DNA from: Rhizobium subbaraonis | Lineage (GTDB): Bacteria > Pseudomonadota > Alphaproteobacteria > Rhizobiales > Rhizobiaceae | DNA: 43,570 nucleotides | Direction: 5' to 3' | NCBI RefSeq assembly: GCF_900220975.1 | Contig: NZ_OBQD01000032.1 | Location: 1-43,570 of the forward strand | Notes under the pieces: generated by a model | The model's input: only the letters and a program-made list of their open reading frames with translations | Databases searched by the model: none | What the model was told of the DNA's origin: nothing | In this document: positions 14,038 to 21,442 of the stretch, piece by piece | Layout of the letters: each line of letters starts with the position of its first letter | Position numbering within the stretch: position 1 is the stretch's first letter | Translations under genes and position numbers: made by a program

Positions 14038-17000
14038 CAGCCGAGCACTCCTGCGTCAGCGTGAACCCCGCGGAGGAGTTCGCGCACTTCCTGTCTGAGA
14101 ATGTCCCGCACCGCACGCTCGACCTCCTCCGGCTTCCCTTCCGCGATGGCGAAATGAAAGGTCGGCGCGAGGGTGATGTTCGCGGGCGCAGGTGCCTGAT
14201 TTGGCTGGGAGGACTGCAACGGCACCGGGTTGCTGACGAACGAACGAAGATCGGCGAGAAGGCGCGTCATTTTGACGTCACCCCCGGACCGGTCGGCGCC
14301 ACCCGTTTGGCGCTCGCCACCCGCAGATGGCGAGGGTGGCCGAGTTTCGCGCAAGGAACTTCGTTCGATCCCGCTCGGCATCGGCACCGCATCCGACGCC
14401 GCACTGTCCCCGCTCGCGCGCCTCTGTCGGTCGGCGCCGTTACTCGGAGTGGAGCCCATCGCCCTTGCCGTCTCGTCGGCCGGGATAATGGTCCCGGGCC
14501 GATCCGGTTTGAAGAGCTCTGCGCCTTTCTCACCCACGAGATAGGTCTCGTCCGCCTCTACCGGGCCACCCTCTGCGCGTGCACCGGCAATAGGGGTTGC
14601 CCGCACTACCGGCGTCGCCCGCGGGACTGTGGCCGAGCTCGCCTCCCTAAGCGCCGCGCCGAGGCGCTGAACATCCGCTAGCGCGCCTTTTATCGAGGAG
14701 GTGTCCACGAGCGGCATAACAGTAAAATTGAGCTTCTGCACAATTTCACGGCCGATCCTGTCGGCTTCCGCGCCCGCCTGATCCCCCCCTTCGGCCAAAG
14801 CGGATATGTACGCGTTGATGTCGGCCTGCGCAGCCTCGGGCAACGCCGCTAGAGCGGATCGATAAGACTGCTCCACCGCCGCAAGCTTCTCAGCTTCGTC
14901 ACCAGACAGCCCGAATAGGGTCGCGCTATTTGCCCGGCGCAGAGCAGAGAGTTCCTTTGCAATATCGAGTGCCCGCTGCATGTCGCCGGCAACGTCGCCG
15001 GTAGATTGCATAGGGATAACCTCGGGCGTGCTCGCACCAAACCAACGCCGAACCTTGTCGAGCGAACTGGTCACTCGACTTGAGATCGCATCACCGATGC
15101 GGCCACCGAAGTCCGCCGCCCAGCCGATGAAGTCTGATAGAACGGATTTAACTGCCTCGATCAAGCGGGTCGCGGCTTCGTGTCCGTAGGCTTCCCATTG
15201 CGCCTTTTGATCGTCGGATAGGACTTCTCTGGTGAAGAAGGAACCTAGCCAGGTCGCGAACTGGGAGAGCTTCTCTCGGACGGCGGAGAAGTCGAATAGG
15301 CGATCAAACGCCGCCTTTGCGGCCTCGATGTCAGCCCCAAAATAGGCAGCGACGTCGCCGACCCCCTCGCGCATAAAGCCCTTAAAGCGCGAGAACATCC
15401 CCTTCACTGCGTCAATGGCCGGGGAGAGTTGCTCGACGATCGCCCGGCCGACGCCGGTAAAGACGGAACTGACCCGGTCCCAATACTTGTACAGGACCGC
15501 ACCGGCCGCAGCCACGGCGACGACCCCCGCAGCGATCGCTCCCCATATCGGAGCCGAGACGGCGGCGAGGGCTGATCCGACGACGCCAAGCGCAGTCGAA
15601 AGCGTTGCCATGCCGGGTACGGCCAAAGCCATAGCCTTAAGGGCCGTAGTTACCGTTTGCAGGCCAGACAACTTCTGCGGTCTACTGGCCACGGCTGCAA
15701 CGCCGCTGAGAGAGGAGCGTAGGCGGTCGAGTACGGTGACGCTGCCGGCCATACCTCCAAGTGCAGTTTGCAGCGCGATCGCATTCCGGGCCGCTTTGAC
15801 TGCCCCAATCGATGCCTTGCCAACCGTGTTGAACCCGAGCGCGAGCATAGTGAGCGCGCCACCTCGTCCGATCAGCCCAAGCCACTTGAGGGACACGACC
15901 GCGGCACGGAAGCCGATCACGGCCGCAGTCGCTGCGATCACATTGCGGATCAGTTCCGGATGAGCCTCGGCCCAATCGGAAAGCTTAAGCGCCATCTCGC
16001 CCATCGGCACGAGCAGCTTGTTGAGAGCCGGGAGAAGCGAAGCGCCGACCGTAAGCCCGATATCAGCCAGCTGCGATTTGAAACGCTGCAACTTGTATTC
16101 GGAGGTCGCGGCGCGCTTCTCGAATTCCCTCCCGACGCTGTTGAGATACTTCTGTTCGTCGGCCGTGAGGGCGAGCGCCTTTCGCAGAAGTTCGGTATTG
16201 TTAAGCAGCGGAGCGAGCGCCCGGGCCTCGTCGCCGAACAGGTCCGACATCACCGAAGCCTGCATGTGCTCGGGGAGCTTCGCGAGGCTCTCGATCACCT
16301 TCACCGTCGTCCCGACGGCGTCCTTCTGCATCGCCTTGGCGACTTTGACGGCATCCATCCCGAGGCGCTTCCACGCCCCGCGTTGCGCCTTGGTCGCACT
16401 GGTGCCGCGCGTGAGCGCACGCCCCATGTTGCGGAACGACGTGGCGGCGACTTCGCTCTCCGCACCGGCCGAAATCATCGCCGCGCCGAAGGCAAGCGTC
16501 TGCTCTTTAGCAAACCCGAAGAACTCGCCTTGCGATGCGACGCGCTTGGTGAAGTCGATCAGATCTCGCGAGCTCGCCGCGGTGCTGTCGGAGACGTAAT
16601 TGACCGCATCCGCATAGGCGGAGGTTTGATCGTTCGTCAGCCCGAGCGCTGTTCGGATCTTCGCCAGGGCCTCTCCGGCCTCAGCGCCGCTCATTTCCCA
16701 TGCGACCGCGGCCTTCGCGGTCAGCCGGGTGAAATCGAAGAGATCCGCGTCGGGGACGCCTGCCTGCGCCGCGGCGGCGGAGAGCGCGGCGAGGTCGTTC
16801 ACTGCGAGCGGGATCTCGGTAACGGCCAACTTGCGCAACCGCTTTCCGTAAAGGTCGAGCCCTTTGTCGTCGAAGCCGGAGACCTTGGCGATGTCGGCCA
16901 TCGCACTTTCGAACTTCACGGCGGCGTTGATCGGCGCGCCGAGGGCGGTGCGGAGGGCGTAGACCGACGCGATGGTATCGACCATCTGACCGCGCGCCTG

Positions 17001-17174
17001 ATCGAGCGCGCGGTTGTTCGCCGTGATCGCCGCATTCAGGCGGTCGCCGAAACCGCCACGGCCTGCCTGCTCGGCGGCCCTGCTGATGCCGAGGAGGTTG
17101 CGGGAGATCGCCCGAGCGGGCGCGGAGGCCTGATCGAGCACGCGGACGATGAGCGAAGAGGTAAGCGTTGCCAT
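14037..17174 (-). CDS. T: Tail tape measure protein
   Basis: 1045 residues, the largest protein here; its length sets tail length. Residues about 60-340 match the TP901-type core domain (LRTALGAPI, KFESAMADIAKVSGFD, TAKAAVAWEMSGAEAGEAL). Residues about 350-600 hold several hydrophobic helices (for example AAVIGFRAAVVSLKWLGLIG and IAAGVVAVAAAGAVLY) that may insert into the host membrane. The C-terminus is low-complexity and Pro/Ser-rich before a final helix. It begins 6 bases after the frameshifted chaperone stop, as is standard for E/E'-T gene order. Confidence 0.93.
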   Translation of the reverse strand: MATLTSSLIVRVLDQASAPARAISRNLLGISRAAEQAGRGGFGDRLNAAITANNRALDQARGQMVDTIASVYALRTALGAPINAAVKFESAMADIAKVSGFDDKGLDLYGKRLRKLAVTEIPLAVNDLAALSAAAAQAGVPDADLFDFTRLTAKAAVAWEMSGAEAGEALAKIRTALGLTNDQTSAYADAVNYVSDSTAASSRDLIDFTKRVASQGEFFGFAKEQTLAFGAAMISAGAESEVAATSFRNMGRALTRGTSATKAQRGAWKRLGMDAVKVAKAMQKDAVGTTVKVIESLAKLPEHMQASVMSDLFGDEARALAPLLNNTELLRKALALTADEQKYLNSVGREFEKRAATSEYKLQRFKSQLADIGLTVGASLLPALNKLLVPMGEMALKLSDWAEAHPELIRNVIAATAAVIGFRAAVVSLKWLGLIGRGGALTMLALGFNTVGKASIGAVKAARNAIALQTALGGMAGSVTVLDRLRSSLSGVAAVASRPQKLSGLQTVTTALKAMALAVPGMATLSTALGVVGSALAAVSAPIWGAIAAGVVAVAAAGAVLYKYWDRVSSVFTGVGRAIVEQLSPAIDAVKGMFSRFKGFMREGVGDVAAYFGADIEAAKAAFDRLFDFSAVREKLSQFATWLGSFFTREVLSDDQKAQWEAYGHEAATRLIEAVKSVLSDFIGWAADFGGRIGDAISSRVTSSLDKVRRWFGASTPEVIPMQSTGDVAGDMQRALDIAKELSALRRANSATLFGLSGDEAEKLAAVEQSYRSALAALPEAAQADINAYISALAEGGDQAGAEADRIGREIVQKLNFTVMPLVDTSSIKGALADVQRLGAALREASSATVPRATPVVRATPIAGARAEGGPVEADETYLVGEKGAELFKPDRPGTIIPADETARAMGSTPSNGADRQRRASGDSAASDAVPMPSGIERSSLRETRPPSPSAGGERQTGGADRSGGDVKMTRLLADLRSFVSNPVPLQSSQPNQAPAPANITLAPTFHFAIAEGKPEEVERAVRDILRQEVRELLRGVHADAGVLG

Positions 17175-17180
17175 TGCGGG

Positions 17181-17635
17181 CTACCTTGCTTTCAGCTGAT
17201 GGAGGCGAAGCGCCTGGCGGTGCTGGCGCATGAGGAAGTCGATCGGCATCCGGCGGACGATCGGGAGTGGCGTGGCGAGGTAGTGCGCGACGTCGGCGCA
17301 CACGGTGTCGGCGTGATCTCGGCTCCACTCCAAAAGGTCGAAGACTATACCGCTCCACTGCCCTCCGACGGATGCAGCAAAGGGATTGCGATCTCCTGCA
17401 ACGCGATGAAATCGTCGCGATGAAGTTTGCCGATCACTTCGCCCGGGACGTCCGCGAGAGCGCAGAGGAGCCCCTTCAACTGGCCGATGCGCGCGCGCTC
17501 GCCCTCTTTCATGCCGAGGTCATCGATCGCTTCAAGCGCGTCGGCGTCGGGCTCGCGTAGCATCACAGCGGCGTAGGTTTTGTCGCCGATAGTGATAGGG
17601 TGCTTGAGCGGGTGGGCCTGTGTCTTCCAAAGCAT
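17181..17635 (-). CDS. Tail assembly chaperone, -1 frameshift extended form (E+E')
   Basis: The shorter chaperone frame carries the heptamer C CCT TTG. Slipping back one base there leaves the zero frame after residue 86 and continues for 65 more codons to a TAG at 17181-17183, giving about 151 residues. The extension contains IVFDLLEWSRDHAD, then VAHYLATPLPIVRRMPIDFLM and ends LHQLKAR, so it reads like real protein. It stops 6 bases before the tape measure start. Long and short chaperone forms made by programmed frameshifting are well established for P2 and many tailed phages. The join here was found by reading and is untested. Confidence 0.75.
17345..17635 (-). CDS. E: Tail assembly chaperone, short form (E / Mu gp41-like)
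   Basis: 96 residues from the ATG at 17635. The pattern HPITIGDKTYAAVMLREPDADALEAI near the N-terminus matches P2 gpE / Mu gp41-type chaperones, which coat the tape measure protein before the tube polymerises. The frame closes at TAG 17345-17347. The -1 frame continues towards the tape measure gene (separate entry). A terminator-like hairpin lies between this gene and the upstream tube gene. Confidence 0.85.
   Translation of the reverse strand: MLWKTQAHPLKHPITIGDKTYAAVMLREPDADALEAIDDLGMKEGERARIGQLKGLLCALADVPGEVIGKLHRDDFIALQEIAIPLLHPSEGSGAV
17378..17384 (-). promoter_or_regulatory. Programmed -1 frameshift slippery heptamer
   Basis: Read on the minus strand, the heptamer is C CCT TTG in the chaperone's zero frame, exactly the X XXY YYZ type. 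After slippage the two tRNAs would re-pair on CCC and TTT. The -1 frame downstream is open for 65 codons and encodes a plausible E' extension. I did not find a convincing downstream pseudoknot by eye. Confidence 0.7.
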
Positions 17636-17652
17636 GTTGCGTTTTCCTTTTC

Positions 17653-17690
17653 GCAAAACAGAAAGAACGCCCGCCGCAATCGCGACGGGC
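17653..17690 (-). terminator. Terminator-like hairpin between tube and chaperone genes
   Basis: On the minus strand GCCCGTCGC, loop GATT, GCGGCGGGC (one U-G pair) is followed by a broken T tract TTCTTTCTGTTTT, then the chaperone ribosome site. It would lower transcription of chaperone and tape measure relative to tube protein. Confidence 0.6.
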
Positions 17691-17724
17691 GCCTCTCTGG
17701 GGTCTTGGTGTGGGTGCCGCGCTT

Positions 17725-18252
17725 CTAGCTGATGCGGAGAATGCGGTTCATATCGGCGTTCTCGTCACGGCCGTTGACGCGCCAAGTATTGGTGAAGAAG
17801 TCCCAATACATTTTTTCGGTGCTGTCGAAGTACACCTCGTAGTGCACGACCTCGTTGATTGCGTACTCGTGGCCCATCAGTTCGCCGCGCTGATGGGTAT
17901 CGGGAGCGATGCTCCCGAGGCGCCCTTCGATGATCGACTTGAGCTCGATGTGGCGGCCGGTACGCTTGTTGACGATCACACCATAGGCCGTGAAGTTGTT
18001 GCGGATCTTCGAGCCCAGGCCGAATTCGGCGAGAAGGTCCGGGTCAAAACCGTTCAGCTTGAAGGTCGGCTCAAGCTTGTTGACGCCGACGCCCCATTCG
18101 GTTGCCACACGGGCGCCGCCGGGGTGGTGATCGACGAAGATCTCGGAGAGATCCGGAAGCTTGAGTTCGGCGAGGGTCAGGTGCTTCGACCGCGTCGGGT
18201 CCGCGTCGCCGACGAACAAGTTCACCGCCTCGACAAGATAGAAAGTGGACAT
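17725..18252 (-). CDS. FII: Major tail tube protein (FII)
   Basis: 175 residues from the ATG at 18252 behind a GGAG site; the longer TTG start is less likely. The N-terminus VEAVNLFVGD, the central LPDLSEIFVDHHPGGA stretch and the C-terminal EVVHYEVYFDSTEKMYWDFFTNTWRVNG pattern match the P2 FII tail tube family. Subunits stack as hexamers to form the inner tube that is driven through the envelope. Its place right after the sheath gene is the classic FI-FII order. Confidence 0.93.
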   Translation of the reverse strand: MSTFYLVEAVNLFVGDADPTRSKHLTLAELKLPDLSEIFVDHHPGGARVATEWGVGVNKLEPTFKLNGFDPDLLAEFGLGSKIRNNFTAYGVIVNKRTGRHIELKSIIEGRLGSIAPDTHQRGELMGHEYAINEVVHYEVYFDSTEKMYWDFFTNTWRVNGRDENADMNRILRIS

Positions 18253-18277
18253 TGCTTGCGTCTCCAAAGAATGGAAG

Positions 18278-18307
18278 GGCAGCCAGCGCGGTTACGCGCC
18301 GGCTGCC
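18278..18307 (-). terminator. Strong hairpin between sheath and tube genes
   Basis: Arms GGCAGCC (18278-18284) and GGCTGCC (18301-18307) extend inwards through GCGCG/CGCGC around a GTTA loop, with one mismatch. On the minus strand it is followed by CTTCC and then a T-rich run, not a clean T tract. It may be an mRNA processing or stability element as much as a terminator. Confidence 0.5.
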
Positions 18308-18328
18308 AAGCCGGGGTGGTGGGGTGGA

Positions 18329-19834
18329 TCAGGCGGCCTGGTCGAGGCTCGCCATCAGGTCGTCGAGAAGATCGTCCAGCGCCGGCCGATAGCGCGACGA
18401 GCGAATGCCGAGGTAACGGAGCACCGGGGCTTCCTCTGCCGCGAAGTCGACGGTGAACTTCCCGAGGCGAAGGCTCTCGGGGCTGTTCTGGTCGCGCGAG
18501 AACCCGACCTTGAAGCCTAGGATGTCGCCGTCCGCTTGCAGATCGCGGAGCGCCGACTTCATCGTGTTCAGGATCGCCTCGATCGTCTGCCCGGTCAGAT
18601 TGAACCGACCGAGGTAGAAGCGCAGCGTGCGAAGGAAAAGAAGGTGGATGTAATCCCGCCCGCGCGTCACGTTATAGAACCGCCACAGATCATCCTCGCC
18701 GGCGTTGTCGGTACCGACAAACGCGAAGCCGCCAGAGGCGACCGCGCTCTCGACCCCGGCTTCTCCGCGGAGGATCACGCCGCCGTTAAGCGAAAGGATC
18801 TGCTGGCCCTCCGTCGAGCCATCGGTGAGCGAGAAATCGATCGGACGGCTCGGGCCCACGATCCCCTGCACGGCTTGGTTCGCCCAAGAATGGAACGGCT
18901 TGCCACCCTTCTCGTGGTCGCGGCGTGCCGCGATCCCGAGGATCGCCCCGACGCTGTCGAGAAGATTGGCGTCGACGCCGTACTTCACCCACGTCTCGAC
19001 TGGAATGATCCGGTCGCTCTGGATCGTTTCGCGCCAATCGGTGAACGCCTGGAGCGTCGAGTGCGGCCCGGTCACGACAGCATGCGCGAGCAGCTTCGCA
19101 AGGACAGCCGGCAGCGCCGCGCATACGGGGTTGGCGAGGGTCTCGATAACCGCCGTTGCGGTCGGCAGAACCTTGCCGGCGTCGCTGCCGCCGCCCGTGA
19201 AGGACACCGTCAGGAGGCCAGACAGGTTTTCACCGGCGGTGTCGATCACCAGCGACGTCACCTTGCCGGCATTGGCGCCTGTGCCGAGCACGGCGTGGGC
19301 CGTCGGCAGGATCTTGTCCGGATCGGTCCCACCTCCGGTGAAGACCACGGTCGGTGCCTCGGTCAGATTGCTTCCCTGCGTTCCGAGCGTGAGCGTGCCG
19401 AGCCCGTCTCGCTGCTGGTAGGTATAGCCAGGCACGCCGATAAGGCGAGGAACGACGCCGAGGATCGGGCCGGCGACGGTCAGTGCATGGATGCCGGTCT
19501 TGAGGGCCGAACTGCCGATGAGGTTCGACATCGTTTCGTCCTCGTCGGTACCTTCCTCGACGCGAACAATCACAACACGGGCCGCGACCTGAAACTCGCC
19601 AAGCTGGGCATTGACGAGCTCGACCTGCGCCGGGATCGTGCCGGCAACGCCGAGCGCGGTCAGCGAGGCGACGCTGTCGGAGAATACGAGCACCGGCGTG
19701 TTCAGGGGGAACACGTCGGGGTTGGCATCCGGCGCCGTGCCGACGAGGCCAATCACCGACATGTCGGCGCCAATCGCCGGACGCGGCTCATTGTCGACGC
19801 GGGTTATCGCAATGCCGAAAGTTGGATCGGACAT
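18329..19834 (-). CDS. FI: Contractile tail sheath protein (FI)
   Basis: 501 residues from the ATG at 19834 with a GGAG site. The N-terminal GIAITRVDNEPRPA...VIGLVGTAP strand pattern and the C-terminal part (RPIDFSLTDGSTEGQQILSLNGG, then the RDYIHLLFLRTLRFYLGRFNLTGQ stretch) match P2/Mu-type sheath proteins. Residues about 150-285 hold an inserted domain with two similar copies (VFTGGGTDPDKILPTAHAV and SFTGGGSDAGKVLPTATAV), probably surface-exposed. The sheath contracts to drive the tube into the cell. A rho-independent terminator lies 12 bases upstream of the start. Confidence 0.93.
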   Translation of the reverse strand: MSDPTFGIAITRVDNEPRPAIGADMSVIGLVGTAPDANPDVFPLNTPVLVFSDSVASLTALGVAGTIPAQVELVNAQLGEFQVAARVVIVRVEEGTDEDETMSNLIGSSALKTGIHALTVAGPILGVVPRLIGVPGYTYQQRDGLGTLTLGTQGSNLTEAPTVVFTGGGTDPDKILPTAHAVLGTGANAGKVTSLVIDTAGENLSGLLTVSFTGGGSDAGKVLPTATAVIETLANPVCAALPAVLAKLLAHAVVTGPHSTLQAFTDWRETIQSDRIIPVETWVKYGVDANLLDSVGAILGIAARRDHEKGGKPFHSWANQAVQGIVGPSRPIDFSLTDGSTEGQQILSLNGGVILRGEAGVESAVASGGFAFVGTDNAGEDDLWRFYNVTRGRDYIHLLFLRTLRFYLGRFNLTGQTIEAILNTMKSALRDLQADGDILGFKVGFSRDQNSPESLRLGKFTVDFAAEEAPVLRYLGIRSSRYRPALDDLLDDLMASLDQAA

Positions 19835-19846
19835 TCTTGTCTCCAT

Positions 19847-19870
19847 AAAAAAAGCCGCCCGAAGGCGGCT
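19847..19870 (-). terminator. Rho-independent terminator immediately upstream of the sheath gene
   Basis: On the minus strand AGCCGCC, loop TTCG, GGCGGCT is followed by TTTTTT, a textbook intrinsic terminator. It follows the fibre chaperone gene by about 50 bases and ends 12 bases before the sheath ATG, so it shares space with the sheath leader. This implies either a separate sheath promoter or late antitermination. Confidence 0.85.
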
Positions 19871-19920
19871 GCTGTTGGAATGAGCATGCTGCGCCCCGCC
19901 AGGAGGCGGGCCGTATTTCG

Positions 19921-20337
19921 TTAAAGGGCGGACGCCCAAATCCAGAGGGCGTCAACCTGCTCGGCGGGAAGCGCGAAGGCGACCGATAGATCGGCCACGA
20001 GCGGATGATCGCGTTCGATGGTGCCGGCCGCACGCCATTCGATCATGAGACCGGCGTGCTCGACAGGGTCGGCCACGGGGTCGCAGATCTCCGCGATTTC
20101 GGCCTCGACCATCGCCTCGGTGATGCCGATAGACAGAAGGCCGAGCAGCATCTGCCGGCGGGTGATCGCCGGCGGCGCCACCGGCGCGGGCTGGTAGGGC
20201 GGAATGGTATTTCCCTCCGCCTCCCACTCGGCGATCAGCTGGCGATGGCGGTTCCCCGGATCGTCAGGTACGCAAAACAGCGTGCCGTCGATCGTCGCAC
20301 TGATGTCGCCAAAGGCATTATAGCCGTGCACCTGCAT
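19921..20337 (-). CDS. Tail fibre-associated / chaperone-like protein
   Basis: 138 residues from the ATG one base after the upstream stop. The N-terminus (YNAFGDISATIDGTLFCVPDDPGNRHR) resembles the fold-on segment of phage fibre accessory proteins. The C-terminus (AITRRQMLLGLL, then IEWRAAGTIERDHPLV and EQVDALW) matches a recurrent phage domain with the pattern ITRRQ...EW...RDHPL...QVD. It comes right after three fibre-like genes and before a terminator, the usual spot for a fibre assembly protein. The biochemical role is unproven. Confidence 0.7.
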   Translation of the reverse strand: MQVHGYNAFGDISATIDGTLFCVPDDPGNRHRQLIAEWEAEGNTIPPYQPAPVAPPAITRRQMLLGLLSIGITEAMVEAEIAEICDPVADPVEHAGLMIEWRAAGTIERDHPLVADLSVAFALPAEQVDALWIWASAL

Positions 20338-20338
20338 G

Positions 20339-21442
20339 TCAAAGCTCCGCATCAATATCGACGTAGGAGGCCCCCGCTCCCGCATCGACGATAATTGCCG
20401 CATCCGCCGCGACGATGTTCGTCGTGTCGGTAATGCCGAGACCGAAGCGGATTGCGTCTAGGCCTCCTGCGCCGAGTGCCAGCGATGTGCCGGCGTTGTA
20501 CTGGAAACCGCCTGCCCCCTGCCGAAAGACGCGGAATGTTGCTGCGTCGCTCGCAGAGACCGCCGGCGTCGCGCGCTTGCGTGTGAAGGTCAGGACGCTC
20601 TCAATGCCGGTCGTCACCCGCGCGAACCCCACAGAATAGTAGGTCCGCGCGATCCGCTCGAAATAGCGCTGGCAGATCGCCAGCTCCTGCGCCAAATGAC
20701 GCGGCGAGTAAGGGTCAAGCTCTCTCGAAGCATCTCCGGCGACGAGGGAATGCCGCATCGTTCGAAACTGGAATGCGCTATAGGGCGCCTTCTCCACGAG
20801 GGACAGTTGCACGAAGTCGTTGCCGGCAGCGCCCATCGTCTTCCCAGTGACAGACGGGATCTCAGTAACGATGTCGTATCGCTTCCATTCGCCCGTCCCG
20901 ACGATCGCCGGAAGATCGACGATCACGGTGGTACTCCCGCTCGTGCCGAACGATTGCGTCACGCGCGGAATGAGTTCCTTCCCCGCCGGGAACTGCGCAT
21001 AGAACGTCCATGTCGCCAGCATACCGCTTAGTGTTTTGACGTCTTCGATCCTCTGCATGAGTGGTGCGTTGTCGACGGTTGAGGCCACCGTGCAATTGAC
21101 GAGCACGCCGAAAGAGGGGTTGCCGGGAACAGCGAGTGTGCCTGGCGAGGCATTGATCCGGCTGACGGCAACCGCTGCTGTACGCTGGCAAAGCCAACGA
21201 TCCGCGTTGAACGCATTGCTACCGACGAAGCCAGAGCTTCCCCGCTGCCAGACATCAAAGTTGCCGTTGATGATCTTATTGCGGAAGCCTCCGAGAACGT
21301 CCGCATCAACATTGGCGCGGGCCTGCCCCTTCTCCGCAGCGGTCAATGCGCCGGCGCGTTTGCCGAGCGCCGCCTCGAGATTGCGGACGTGCCCCGGCCC
21401 CATCAGGCCGCGGCGCGTCGCATGTGCAAGATGGCTTGTCAT
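20339..21442 (-). CDS. Tail fibre / receptor-binding protein with carbohydrate-binding module
   Basis: 367 residues; the start was chosen at the ATG overlapping the upstream stop. A short N-terminal helical region (NLEAALGKRAGALTAAEKG) is followed by the widespread phage fibre module RNKIINGNFDVWQRG...FNADRWL. A beta-rich domain with ELAICQRYFERIARTYYSVGF near its end follows, as in many receptor-binding fibres. It probably forms a distal part of the tail fibre and contacts surface sugars. Coupled to the upstream fibre gene and to the chaperone-like gene downstream. Confidence 0.8.
   Translation of the reverse strand: MTSHLAHATRRGLMGPGHVRNLEAALGKRAGALTAAEKGQARANVDADVLGGFRNKIINGNFDVWQRGSSGFVGSNAFNADRWLCQRTAAVAVSRINASPGTLAVPGNPSFGVLVNCTVASTVDNAPLMQRIEDVKTLSGMLATWTFYAQFPAGKELIPRVTQSFGTSGSTTVIVDLPAIVGTGEWKRYDIVTEIPSVTGKTMGAAGNDFVQLSLVEKAPYSAFQFRTMRHSLVAGDASRELDPYSPRHLAQELAICQRYFERIARTYYSVGFARVTTGIESVLTFTRKRATPAVSASDAATFRVFRQGAGGFQYNAGTSLALGAGGLDAIRFGLGITDTTNIVAADAAIIVDAGAGASYVDIDAEL

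Noticed and set aside
15768-17423. Long plus-strand open frame (551 codons) antisense to the tape measure gene
   Set aside because: The composition (Arg, Gly, His-rich without fold pattern) is that of a shadow of a high-G+C gene. The minus-strand tape measure has clear family motifs and neighbours.
18536-19924. Plus-strand open frame (462 codons) antisense to the sheath gene
   Set aside because: Low-complexity Arg/Asp/Gly translation with no domain; the sheath gene on the other strand is certain.
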